NCBI RefSeq assembly: GCF_001956295.1
Contig: NZ_MRTD01000019.1
Location: 1 to 64,000 of the forward strand
Direction: 5' to 3'
DNA: 64,000 bases
From: Paenibacillus sp. FSL A5-0031
GTDB taxonomy: Bacteria > Bacillota > Bacilli > Paenibacillales > Paenibacillaceae
The translations under genes were made by a program, and so were the position numbers. Positions 8,519 through 17,048 of the stretch are shown here, piece after piece (positions within the stretch are counted from its first letter, which is position 1; each line of letters starts with the position of its first letter). Below the pieces are notes generated by a model. It was not told the DNA's origin. It saw only the letters and a program-made list of their open reading frames with translations, and searched no databases.

Positions 8519-9238
8519 TCATACACTCGTGCCGAGCATGGCTGGAATATTTATTTCTTTCACACAGGAAGCCCTTGAGAGATTCATCACACATTTAACC
8601 AAGGATACAATATCCTGAAGGGGGATCTGTGTCCCATTATAAGCCGATAAAACCTTCTCTATTCCATCTTCATATGGGATCTGAGTTGCAATTTCGCCTG
8701 GGTTTATACACGTAACACCTATTCCGTACTTCTTCACATGCTCCCGCAAGGAATTGCTTATTCCACGCAATCCGAATTTCGAGGCAACAAATGAAATTTG
8801 TGTACTGTCATTATTTTCAAGACCTGATGTAGATCCGATGAAGAAAATTTTTGCGTTGTTTGATTTTTTTAAATTCGGCAGCAGCTTCTGGACACAAGTG
8901 ATTGCAGAGGTCACATTTACATTTATAATTTTAACAATTTCGTTAGGATCATCCTTCTCAAAATCGTAGTCATCCATAAATCCTTTGCTTTCCCATATCC
9001 CAACATTATATATGAATACGTCTATGACGACATCACGTAATCTACTCGCAATTTTATCGCTTGCTTCTGCTAATGCCAGATCAGCTTCAATCCAATAGCG
9101 ATGAACACCATCGTTAAGTTCCATACGATTCGGACAGCTTCTAGAAACTATCCATACGTTATCTCCCGCTTCCGGTAATCCTTTAACGAATGCTTCACCG
9201 AGTCCTTTACTCGCTCCAAAAATAATAAAGTTTTTCAT
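8519..9238 (-). CDS. SDR-family oxidoreductase with Phe at the catalytic Tyr position
   Basis: This is a Rossmann-fold short-chain dehydrogenase/reductase of 239 residues. The cofactor motif GASKGLG (8-14), the YNVG stretch (77-80) and the active-site serine region GSTSG (135-139) are present. The usual YxxxK motif reads F150-V-A-S-K154; the codon is TTT, so this is not a simple translation ambiguity. The loss of tyrosine suggests altered or lost redox chemistry, or a ligand-sensing role. GGGAGG precedes the ATG, and a good sigma-A promoter lies at 9272-9300. It probably forms an operon with coaW. Confidence 0.85.
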   Translation of the reverse strand: MKNFIIFGASKGLGEAFVKGLPEAGDNVWIVSRSCPNRMELNDGVHRYWIEADLALAEASDKIASRLRDVVIDVFIYNVGIWESKGFMDDYDFEKDDPNEIVKIINVNVTSAITCVQKLLPNLKKSNNAKIFFIGSTSGLENNDSTQISFVASKFGLRGISNSLREHVKKYGIGVTCINPGEIATQIPYEDGIEKVLSAYNGTQIPLQDIVSLVKCVMNLSRASCVKEINIPAMLGTSV

Positions 9239-9271
9239 ATGATCCTCCCATGGTTTTATTTCATTATCACT

Positions 9272-9300
9272 ATTATATTCATATACTTTATATATAACAA
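9272..9300 (-). promoter_or_regulatory. Sigma-A-type promoter for the SDR-coaW operon
   Basis: On the minus strand, TTGTTA (9295-9300), a 17-base spacer and a perfect TATAAT (9272-9277) lie about 34 bases before the SDR start. Confidence 0.7.
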
Positions 9301-9400
9301 TGTTTAATTAGTGAGAAAATCAAGTCTATAAAAGTAGGCGGTGCGTTCTACAACACCATGATCCTTTTCAAGCTCGGCCACCCTCTATTTGAAATCAACT

Positions 9401-9450
9401 AAAAACAAGCAACAGCTCCTTATCATCATTCGATAGGAGCTGTTGCTTGT
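9401..9450 (-). terminator. Intrinsic terminator after the esterase gene
   Basis: A 16-bp perfect stem (9405-9420 with 9435-9450) is flanked by A5 on the left, which reads as a T tract on the minus strand. It ends the esterase transcript. Between it and the SDR promoter (9311-9398) is an open, start-less minus-strand stretch of about 25 codons, which may be a relic or chance. Confidence 0.85.
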
Positions 9451-9473
9451 TTTCAACGTTGTAAAAATATTAT

Positions 9474-10292
9474 TTATGGAGCTTTTCCCTCTACGACTCT
9501 CCAGCCTCGTTTTTTCAACCATTCCCTGCACAGTAATGTCCACGTTCCGACACTTGCATCGTTCTCGGCTAATCCCATACCATGCGGACCACTCTCGAAC
9601 ATATGCAGTTCACAAGGAACATGATGCCTATTTAATGCCTGTGCGAAGAGAAGGCTGTTCTCCACCGAAACGGCCTCATCGTCTGCCGTATGCCACAAAA
9701 AGGCAGGCGGAGTATCCGCGGTGACTTGCAGCTCATTAGATAAGTCGTGTCTCTGCTCCTCCGAAGGAAATTCTCCTAGCAAATTTATCATTGAATGATG
9801 ATGACGGAACTCACCAAAACTGATAACGGGATAACATAAGATTAGCAAGTCGGGGCGACTGCTTTCCCTCTCAATTGGATCAAGATCCACCATACGCCCT
9901 CTGTCGTAATGTGTTCCAACTGTGGACACAAGATGACCTCCTGCGGAAAAACCTATCACACCTACTCGTTCCGCATCAATATTCCAGTCTTTTGCATGAT
10001 GACGCACATATCGAATGGCACGTTGAGCGTCAAGCATTGGAACAGGATATTTATAGGGCGCGAACCGATACTTCAGCACGAAAGCAGAAATGCCTATACT
10101 GTTAAACCAGTGGGCGATCGGCTCACCTTCATGATCTGCCAGCATGCCATAGGCACCGCCTGGACATACAATAATAGCTGCTGTAGGAACAGCACTTTCA
10201 ACCAAATAAGGAGTTAATGTTGGGTCTCCTTGCGGTTCTCCACTAATAATATGAGGTGCACCTTTTGGCCAAATCACTGTCGGAGTTGTCAT
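9474..10292 (-). CDS. Alpha/beta hydrolase, acetyl-esterase-like
   Basis: This is a 272-residue alpha/beta hydrolase of the BD-FAE/acetyl-xylan-esterase-like group. The oxyanion segment CPGGAYG (43-49), nucleophile G-F-S116-A-G-G, acid aspartate at about 204-205 (HTADDEAV) and H237 (SGPHGMG) are all visible. The start is ATG 10292: GGAGG is 8 bases before it, and the frame upstream to 10307 begins with TTG. It has no signal peptide, so it would act inside the cell on imported, acylated sugars. It follows the ADP-ribosylglycohydrolase gene by 44 bases and is probably in its operon, under the divergent AraC regulator. Confidence 0.88.
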   Translation of the reverse strand: MTTPTVIWPKGAPHIISGEPQGDPTLTPYLVESAVPTAAIIVCPGGAYGMLADHEGEPIAHWFNSIGISAFVLKYRFAPYKYPVPMLDAQRAIRYVRHHAKDWNIDAERVGVIGFSAGGHLVSTVGTHYDRGRMVDLDPIERESSRPDLLILCYPVISFGEFRHHHSMINLLGEFPSEEQRHDLSNELQVTADTPPAFLWHTADDEAVSVENSLLFAQALNRHHVPCELHMFESGPHGMGLAENDASVGTWTLLCREWLKKRGWRVVEGKAP

Positions 10293-10336
10293 TTGTTTAG
10301 CCTCCAAGCTGTTTTGGTTATGTTTTAGCAGCTAGA

Positions 10337-11944
10337 TTAAATAACTGACCGGATCATGTGGGCGGCAGGAGCCTTTGAACGATCCTCCACAAGAGATACA
10401 ATTTCTTCTACGGCAGTTTGAGGCACATTCAATAGAACGATGGGAATTAGCCCCTTCGTAGGCCGTCCAGCCGATGTGATCTCGACGATCAGATCATACC
10501 GCGGCTCCTTTAATGCATTAGGCGTTAACTCGAAGAAAAGCTCATTATAGCCAACATTGCAGTGATACTGCTCAAGCGGTACGCTAATATTCGGTCCAGG
10601 AGACACGGTCCAACCCTCCGGCAAATGCCATTTGACGTTTAACCACTGCTGTATAAACAGCTGATTGTCCAAGACAAGGCGGAACCGTTTTGGCTGAGCC
10701 TCCGATACAAAGGGTTCATTCCGATAATCCAAATAGACCGAAAAGATTTGAAAGTCATAGTGGACCATAAATGGGCTTTGCTTGAATAAATCGGAAGTTT
10801 CGCGATAAACCCAGCAGTTTACTCTTTTCGGATGATTATATAAATCCTTATCCTCTTTAGTCTCGATCGTATAACCGCGTTCTGCATTTACATAGTCACA
10901 ATACTCGCTTCCAAGAAAAATCGGTGTCAGCTTTAAGATCCGATCCGTAAGTTCCGTCACCGTCTTCGGGATCTTTAAGCCTTGATCTCCCAGATTGATG
11001 CATAAGGTTTTGATCTCGTCTCCAATAGGCTCCAGCCATTCCGACGGCACACGCTCAGGCTCGCCAATAATCCCCATAATGGCGCCAAGTGTTGCCGCTG
11101 TACAATCGGTATCTTCACCGCAATTATTCGCGATACAAATGCTTTTGCCAAAGTCGCCTTCTCCGTAAAGCCAGCCGATGATTGTAATTCCAACGTTGCT
11201 TGGCGCATCCCAGCCCATGTCCCCGACAGGAACTTCATCCGTCAACAGTTCCGGAGTCATCCCGATAATACCGAAGCTGCCAGGAAGCTCAGTCAGCACA
11301 CGAATTCGAGCTTCTTGCCAGCTCATACCCGAACGATAACATTCTATAACTGTCCGAACCGCTTTTGCAGATCCGCAATCATCTGGAAGATATGAAAGTC
11401 CGATGTCGATTAACTTATACGTATCGCTCTCTACGAAAGCGGCGCTTTGGATGGCTGCGAAGAACACTTCCGCATAGACACCCTCGTGACTGTGATCGAC
11501 AACCGCATCTTCAAAAGCATATTTCACAGCGATATCCGGATGGCCGGGTGCGAGACATGCCCATATCTCCGAGCGAATAAAAGCCCCATTGCTGTCACGG
11601 AATTTATTGTTTACATAACCGGATAACGGCGGCACGATTCCCATCCGCATATTGTTTTTCCCTGCACCGTATTCGGCCCAGTTAGGAACGATATAAGACA
11701 GCCAATATTCGCCCAATATTCGTGAATTAATCATTTTCCCGTGTTTCTCAGCTGCATTTAACCACACCAATTGCAAATCCAAATCATCGTTAGGAAGAAC
11801 TCCTTGCGTCAGATCATGGGTGTAATAAGTGACATCGAGCACCCCGCGTTTGCATTCAAATGGCGCTCCGAGCGTCCCTCCGACATTTTTCCCGATCCAA
11901 CATCCGCGCACTTTGTTCTTATACTGGTCTAATGAAATTTTCAT
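10337..11944 (-). CDS. ADP-ribosylglycohydrolase-family protein
   Basis: This is a 535-residue protein with an N-terminal ADP-ribosylglycohydrolase fold (about 1-330) and a C-terminal beta-rich extension of about 200 residues. The metal-binding acidic motifs are present: NDDLDLQ (52-58) and GEDTDCTAATLGAIMG (near 275-290). The start is ATG 11944, which has GAGGT 8 bases upstream; the earlier ATG at 11965 has none. Related proteins remove ADP-ribose from arginine or dinitrogenase reductase. Here the gene lies in a sugar locus beside an esterase and opposite an AraC regulator, so it may instead hydrolyse a glycosidic sugar bond. That role is an inference. Confidence 0.85.
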   Translation of the reverse strand: MKISLDQYKNKVRGCWIGKNVGGTLGAPFECKRGVLDVTYYTHDLTQGVLPNDDLDLQLVWLNAAEKHGKMINSRILGEYWLSYIVPNWAEYGAGKNNMRMGIVPPLSGYVNNKFRDSNGAFIRSEIWACLAPGHPDIAVKYAFEDAVVDHSHEGVYAEVFFAAIQSAAFVESDTYKLIDIGLSYLPDDCGSAKAVRTVIECYRSGMSWQEARIRVLTELPGSFGIIGMTPELLTDEVPVGDMGWDAPSNVGITIIGWLYGEGDFGKSICIANNCGEDTDCTAATLGAIMGIIGEPERVPSEWLEPIGDEIKTLCINLGDQGLKIPKTVTELTDRILKLTPIFLGSEYCDYVNAERGYTIETKEDKDLYNHPKRVNCWVYRETSDLFKQSPFMVHYDFQIFSVYLDYRNEPFVSEAQPKRFRLVLDNQLFIQQWLNVKWHLPEGWTVSPGPNISVPLEQYHCNVGYNELFFELTPNALKEPRYDLIVEITSAGRPTKGLIPIVLLNVPQTAVEEIVSLVEDRSKAPAAHMIRSVI

Positions 11945-12101
11945 CGTTGCACCTCTTATTCTCATAGTGGTTACATCAATGAGTTTATCAACGAAACAGT
12001 ACGAGAAACATCGACATTGTTAAGGTTTTAAAATAAATAATGTTAAAAAAAACCGTTCCATTTCATCGATTCTATCGGTTCATATCCGTATGCTCATAGT
12101 G

Positions 12102-12130
12102 TTGTCAGAGGTACCATAATCTCCTATAAT
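12102..12130 (+). promoter_or_regulatory. Sigma-A-type promoter for the AraC gene at 12167
   Basis: TTGTCA (12102-12107), a 17-base spacer and a perfect TATAAT (12125-12130) lie 36 bases before the ATG. Confidence 0.75.
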
Positions 12131-12166
12131 TAATTGATCATATTTAATAGGTACGGGAGGGATTTC

Positions 12167-13057
12167 ATGTCTTTTTTTACGATGTCGAGGCTCGCGAGCC
12201 TTGATGTGAGATGGGCTGGCATACAACAGGGCAATGATAACCTCTATATGATGGAGCATTCCAATCCTTTTTTTGAACTGATGGTCGTTGCCGAAGGGCC
12301 CATTTACCTGCAAGTGGAATCCGAACAGCTGGAGCTGAACTCTGGGGACATTTTCATTTTAAAACCGTGGGAGCGGCATTACAGCTGGAAAAAAACGAAC
12401 CCCAAAGCGAATTTCTTCTGGGTTCAATTTTCCTGCACGCCTTCTCTGAAGGAAGTCGGAGACTTGGCATCTGGCATCGATTATTCGCTGCTGGAGCACC
12501 AGGATTTACGTACCTTTGAATATGAGCATGTCGATGAATTGATCCTGCCTAGGCATTTTCAATCCCCCCGTCCCTACGAGCTTCTTTCCCAATTCGAAAA
12601 GCTGCTGGAGACCTTCTCTAAGCCAGAGGTATACTTTCGTTTTCGCTCAACGCTGCAATTTGCGCAAATTTTGGAATCCATTGCTTTATCTATTTTAGTC
12701 GAATCCAAAAATCAGCGTTACATTCCCGAATCCTTTATCGTTTATCGGAAATTGGTTCGTCTATTAGATGAAGCATACACCGACAACCTATCAAAAGAAG
12801 AAATAGAACGCAGCATGGATCGTACGTATGAATATTTGTGTCAAATCTTCAAGAAATATTCAGGTACAAACATCATCAAATATACGAACATGTTAAAAAT
12901 TCAAAAAGCAAAGTTTTTATTAAAAAGTACAAATCGATCGGTACAAGAAATCTCTCAAGAAGTCGGAATCTCGGACACCTTTTATTTCAGTAAATTATTT
13001 AAGCAATATGAGAAAATCAGCCCTACCGCTTTCCGTGAACGCATGCATCCTTCCTGA
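12167..13057 (+). CDS. AraC-family transcriptional regulator
   Basis: This is a sugar-type AraC regulator of 296 residues. The N-terminal cupin (about 15-95, NPFFELMVVAEG, GDIFILKPWERHYSW) would bind the inducer, and the C-terminal double helix-turn-helix (about 200-296, VQEISQEVGISDTFYFSKLFKQYEKISPTAFRER) binds DNA. The start is ATG 12167 after GGGAGGG, not the earlier ATG at 12134, which falls too close to the promoter. It is divergent from the ADP-ribosylglycohydrolase and esterase genes and probably controls them. Confidence 0.9.
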   Translation: MSFFTMSRLASLDVRWAGIQQGNDNLYMMEHSNPFFELMVVAEGPIYLQVESEQLELNSGDIFILKPWERHYSWKKTNPKANFFWVQFSCTPSLKEVGDLASGIDYSLLEHQDLRTFEYEHVDELILPRHFQSPRPYELLSQFEKLLETFSKPEVYFRFRSTLQFAQILESIALSILVESKNQRYIPESFIVYRKLVRLLDEAYTDNLSKEEIERSMDRTYEYLCQIFKKYSGTNIIKYTNMLKIQKAKFLLKSTNRSVQEISQEVGISDTFYFSKLFKQYEKISPTAFRERMHPS

Positions 13058-13067
13058 TAGCAAACAC

Positions 13068-13094
13068 AAAAAAACCTGCCCATAACAGGCAGGT
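13068..13094 (-). terminator. Intrinsic terminator after the beta-helix glycosidase
   Basis: ACCTGCC (13074-13080) pairs with GGCAGGT (13088-13094). The A tract on the left gives T6-7 on the minus strand, ending the long minus-strand sugar locus. Confidence 0.85.
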
Positions 13095-13122
13095 CAGCAG
13101 CTTATTTTCCGTTTTTTTGATG

Positions 13123-15096
13123 CTATTTAAATTTTATATCCGAATACTTCCCCTTAAATTCGATAAACTGTTTCATGTTAGTAGAAGACAATAACGTATT
13201 GTTTATTTTAAAACGGTTAAATACGATCCCGCTCACATTATGGCTATCGTCAACGCCGCTAATAAGAGATTTTCGCGGAAGCTTGCCGCGGTAGATAATG
13301 TTGTTAAAGGAGACGTTGCTCACAGAACCAGGCGCAATTCCAGCAGCCATCTCATCTGTCTTGATTTGAAAAAGCATAGAGTCCCCCGGAGCTTCGAACT
13401 CATCGATATGAATATTTTTAAAGGCAATATTGCTTATCTTGTTCCCTCCTGTTGCCCAAATTTGAATCGCACCATTATATTTATTCAGATCCCATACGCC
13501 TCGTTGATTCAAAATATAGATATTCTCAAAGTTAACCTTATCGATCGTCGCATTTGGCGTATCTCCCAAGCCTAGCAAAATAGGACGAGCATTATCTGCC
13601 CAGAATATAGAATCCTTTACCGTTATATTTGAACTCTCACCATAATGATAAATGACAAAATTATCGTCTGTCGTTCTTATGAATACGCCTGAAACCTGCG
13701 CATTTTTGCTGCCTGAGAGGTGAATGCCATCAGCATTAACCATCGAACCGAAAAAATTTATATTTTTAATCGACGTTTGATCCGTAAAGTTCATAACGAC
13801 TGACCACATCGGATAATCGATCAGTGTAATGCCTTCTACCTTTGAATTAGTGCTTCTCGTAATCCATATCGCCCCGCTTCGTCCCTCAGCGTAATTTCTA
13901 GGCCGCAAAAGATCACCACCGTACATGATACCTCGGCCTTTAATTGTAATGTTGCTCAGATCATCTGCAGAAATTGACCCTTTGACAAGCGAGCCTGGTG
14001 CCAAATAAACACTCGTATCGCTCTGACTGATATAAAACGCTTCTCCTGCATGCCAATTGCCATAACCGGTAGACGATATATAATGAGTAGAATCATTGCC
14101 GTCAGTCATATTAGAGTAACTGGGGAATGCCCCATTTACCGCTTTTCCCTTTGCAATATTTGTAGAATCGTCTCCCTTTTTATAAAGCTTAAATTCGCTT
14201 GCCAATGATGTCATTACATAATGACTTGATCCGGTATTACCTAGTAGGACAAGCTTTACATATCTCGCGTTCACATTACTCAATAAATCGGTGACTGTTC
14301 CTTCCTTATTATTCTCATACCCATCGTATACTTTTACATACGGGTCGTCTTTTCTCTCCTTGGCCTCAATCACAAATCGTTGGGGTCCTTTTGCAAACCA
14401 CTGGGAGTCGGTTAGCTGCTGCACCAAATCAAATTTTTCCAGTTGAACGGTTTCCTCGAGATCAAGCTCAACCCACATCCCTTTTGGCAGCTCGTGCTCG
14501 CCCGGCTTAAAATAATACGTATCTTTTCCCGTTGGCAAATAAAGCGGGAACGGGTCGCCAGGATTTATAACATAAACGTTTGCGGCATTCTGTGAAGGCG
14601 CATCATTCTCAGGCGTGTTTGAAAGGATATGCAAGTTGCCCTCACTCCAGCTGCCATTCACCATAATGGTGGGCTTTAATGGAGCTTTATTATTTTGCGT
14701 GAGCGAAAAGGTTAATGTTTTCCCTTCTGTTTTTTTAGCATTAATTCCATAAGCTGAAGGGCGTATTTCATAATCTTTGATTTTTTCCTTGTTATACGTT
14801 ACCTTAAACTCTGCTGTACCTGAAAAGTCAACGTTAACCATGGCTGCATCCGTTGGCACATCTTGCTCCTTCTGCTCACCGTTTTTTACGTTATAAACAT
14901 AAAGCTCTTTCCACGTTTTCTGGCCGCTCTCTCTTATCCAAACCGAAAAACTATTGTTTTTTTGCTGCCAAGCAGGCGTATCCCAAGTAACGATTTTTGA
15001 AGTGCTCTGCTTATTTTCCTGATTCACAGCATGCGCCTCCCCAACATTCAAAAAAGTTGCTATTAAAAAGAGCACAAGCAACAGCTTCATCTTCAT
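13123..15096 (-). CDS. Secreted parallel beta-helix glycoside hydrolase (GH28/GH49-like)
   Basis: This secreted polysaccharide hydrolase has about 657 residues. A signal peptide (MKMKLLLVLFLIATFLNVGEAHA) leads to two N-terminal beta-sandwich regions (about 25-330), then a right-handed beta-helix (about 340-650). The helix carries NADGIHL, TTDDNF and a following ARPILLGLGD. These resemble GH28 and GH49 aspartate motifs, although the usual GHG and RIK signatures are not obvious. GGGAGG precedes GTG 15099 and ATG 15096, so the start is uncertain by one codon. It is the last gene after the two ABC permeases, which suggests that the transporter imports its products. Pectin or dextran-type glycans are candidate substrates. 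Confidence 0.78.
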   Translation of the reverse strand: MKMKLLLVLFLIATFLNVGEAHAVNQENKQSTSKIVTWDTPAWQQKNNSFSVWIRESGQKTWKELYVYNVKNGEQKEQDVPTDAAMVNVDFSGTAEFKVTYNKEKIKDYEIRPSAYGINAKKTEGKTLTFSLTQNNKAPLKPTIMVNGSWSEGNLHILSNTPENDAPSQNAANVYVINPGDPFPLYLPTGKDTYYFKPGEHELPKGMWVELDLEETVQLEKFDLVQQLTDSQWFAKGPQRFVIEAKERKDDPYVKVYDGYENNKEGTVTDLLSNVNARYVKLVLLGNTGSSHYVMTSLASEFKLYKKGDDSTNIAKGKAVNGAFPSYSNMTDGNDSTHYISSTGYGNWHAGEAFYISQSDTSVYLAPGSLVKGSISADDLSNITIKGRGIMYGGDLLRPRNYAEGRSGAIWITRSTNSKVEGITLIDYPMWSVVMNFTDQTSIKNINFFGSMVNADGIHLSGSKNAQVSGVFIRTTDDNFVIYHYGESSNITVKDSIFWADNARPILLGLGDTPNATIDKVNFENIYILNQRGVWDLNKYNGAIQIWATGGNKISNIAFKNIHIDEFEAPGDSMLFQIKTDEMAAGIAPGSVSNVSFNNIIYRGKLPRKSLISGVDDSHNVSGIVFNRFKINNTLLSSTNMKQFIEFKGKYSDIKFK

Positions 15097-15140
15097 CACA
15101 AACCATTCCTCCCGATATGAAGTCATGATAATTCTTGAAT

Positions 15141-16037
15141 CTATCCTTTCACGCTGCCAAGTACGATGCCTTTCATGAAATACTTTTGCAAAAAAGGATA
15201 GAGAACAAGCACAGGCAGTGCTGCAAGAAAAATTTGCGAGGCTTTGGTTGTACGGTCTGATACCTCAGCAAGCGCCTTCATATCTTCCGCTGTCAGGTTT
15301 CCCCCTGCCGTAAATAATTCCGTACTTACAACAAGTGTCTGCAGATACGTCTGCAACGGATAATTCATAGGCGAGTTCATATAGATCAGTCCATCGAACC
15401 AAGAATTCCACTGTCCTACACATGTAAACAACAGAATTGTCGCAAGTGCAGGAATCGATATCGGAACCATCATTTTCCAAAGCAGCTGCCAATGGGTACA
15501 TCCGTCAACAAGTGCAGCCTCTTGAATTTCTTTTGGTGTACCGCGAAAGAAATTCAGCAGCAGCACGATGTTGAACACCGCCACAGCGCCTGGAAGTATA
15601 AGTGCCCAGATCGTATCAAGCATATGGTAATTTCGAATGACCATATAGGTTGGAATTAATCCTCCGCTAAACAGGATTGTGACAAAGAAGAACCACACAT
15701 AGAAGGTTCGCATCGGAAACTCCGTCCGTTCCTTCGACAACGGATACGCGGAAATAACAACCACCAATAAACTGATAATCGTACCAAGGACAACCCGCAC
15801 AATAGAAACAAAAAGCGACTGTAAAAATTCCGGTTTGGACAGTGCGTACTTATAGGAGCTCAGCGTAAAATCAACTGGCCATAGCTTGACCGCCCCAGCC
15901 GTCGCCGCCGAGCTTGAGCTAAACGACAGAGCCAATATATTAATGAGAGGAAGCAAACAAACAACAGCTAACGTAATAAGGAAAACATTATTGCAGATAA
16001 GAAAAACTTTTCTTCCCAGTGAATCATTGAAGTCCAT
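15141..16037 (-). CDS. Carbohydrate ABC transporter permease (YtcP type)
   Basis: This inner subunit of a CUT1 oligosaccharide importer has 298 residues and six predicted membrane helices. The cytoplasmic EAA loop (IQEAALVDGCTHWQLLWKMMVPIS, about 185-208) docks the ATPase. The C-terminus ending in GIVLGSVKG is typical of the YtcP branch. GGAGAG precedes the ATG. It follows the partner permease by 17 bases, in one operon with the binding protein and the beta-helix glycosidase. No ATPase gene is nearby. Confidence 0.92.
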   Translation of the reverse strand: MDFNDSLGRKVFLICNNVFLITLAVVCLLPLINILALSFSSSSAATAGAVKLWPVDFTLSSYKYALSKPEFLQSLFVSIVRVVLGTIISLLVVVISAYPLSKERTEFPMRTFYVWFFFVTILFSGGLIPTYMVIRNYHMLDTIWALILPGAVAVFNIVLLLNFFRGTPKEIQEAALVDGCTHWQLLWKMMVPISIPALATILLFTCVGQWNSWFDGLIYMNSPMNYPLQTYLQTLVVSTELFTAGGNLTAEDMKALAEVSDRTTKASQIFLAALPVLVLYPFLQKYFMKGIVLGSVKG

Positions 16038-16054
16038 AACGGTCTCTCCTTTCC

Positions 16055-16975
16055 TTAAAAAATACGGTAACCAGCAATACGATAAGCAAGCCAGTACGAT
16101 GCTCCTACAAAAATCAAAGAGACCACCGATTTGAACAAGCCGACAGCTGTCGCAACCGCATATTGAGCATCTATAAGACCTAGTCGATACACAAAAGTGT
16201 CCAGAATATCTCCCGTACGATAGACAAGCGGGTTATACAAATTGAATACTTGATCGAAGCCAGCATTCAGCACGCCCCCAAGCCCCAGTGTCGCGAGCAG
16301 CACGATGATGGGAAGCATCCCTGGCAATGTCACATGAATCGTTTGTTTCCATCTGCCTGCCCCATCCATAATGGCGGCTTCGTATAATGTAGGATTAATG
16401 CTTGTAAGCGCAGCGAGATAAACAATCGTGCCAAACCCGAATTCCTTCCACACATCCGTGACAACGAGCACATAAGGAAACAGCTTATCATTGCCAAGAA
16501 AAAATAGCGGTTCCATTCCAAACCAGCTAATCACTTCATTCAGTAGTCCCTGTGATGGTGAGAGAATATCGATTAGAATGCCGCCAAGAATGACCCACGA
16601 TAGGAAATGAGGTAAATAAATAAGAGTCTGCACCGATCTCTTGATCGAAGATTTCCGCACTTCATTAAGCAGCAATGCCGTCACAATAGGGGCAACTTGC
16701 CCGAAGATGATTTTCAGAAAAGCAATAAAAATGGTGTTCCACAATACTTGACCAATCCCAGGCATTTGAAGCATAAACTCGAAATTGTTCCAACCCACCC
16801 ATTTGGAATCGAAGAAGCCTTTAGCAGGAATGAAATTCTGGAAGGCTATGACGATTCCTGCCATAGGGATATAATGAAACATGATTAACAATAGAATTCC
16901 GGGCACCAGCATAAGATGCAGAGGTAGATGCTTCTTCCAAGATCGTCTTCTGTTGACGGTCGCCGCTTGCAACAT
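16055..16975 (-). CDS. Carbohydrate ABC transporter permease (LplB type)
   Basis: This is the first permease of the same importer: about 306 residues, six membrane helices and the EAA loop (LYEAAIMDGAGRWKQTIHVTLPGM). The start is ATG 16975 (MLQAATV). AAAGGA touches the upstream ATG at 16981 directly but lies 6 bases before 16975. It is separated from the binding-protein gene by a hairpin at 17009-17035, which would lower permease expression relative to the binding protein. Confidence 0.92.
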   Translation of the reverse strand: MLQAATVNRRRSWKKHLPLHLMLVPGILLLIMFHYIPMAGIVIAFQNFIPAKGFFDSKWVGWNNFEFMLQMPGIGQVLWNTIFIAFLKIIFGQVAPIVTALLLNEVRKSSIKRSVQTLIYLPHFLSWVILGGILIDILSPSQGLLNEVISWFGMEPLFFLGNDKLFPYVLVVTDVWKEFGFGTIVYLAALTSINPTLYEAAIMDGAGRWKQTIHVTLPGMLPIIVLLATLGLGGVLNAGFDQVFNLYNPLVYRTGDILDTFVYRLGLIDAQYAVATAVGLFKSVVSLIFVGASYWLAYRIAGYRIF

Positions 16976-17008
16976 GATCATTCCTTTCTAAGCTGATAGA
17001 GTAAGAAA

Positions 17009-17035
17009 GGAAGCAAGCCATTCGAGCTGCTTCCT
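17009..17035 (-). terminator. Partial-terminator hairpin between binding protein and permease genes
   Basis: AGGAAGC... pairs with ...GCTTCCT, and the minus strand continues TTTCTT. The T tract is poor, so partial termination or transcript stabilisation is more likely than full stop. Confidence 0.5.
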
Positions 17036-17048
17036 CTCCCTTCTCAGG

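Noticed and set aside
9311..9398. Minus-strand stretch encoding VAELEKDHGVVERTAYFYRL as a regulator fragment
   Set aside because: It has no start or ribosome site and is only about 25 codons long; chance cannot be excluded.
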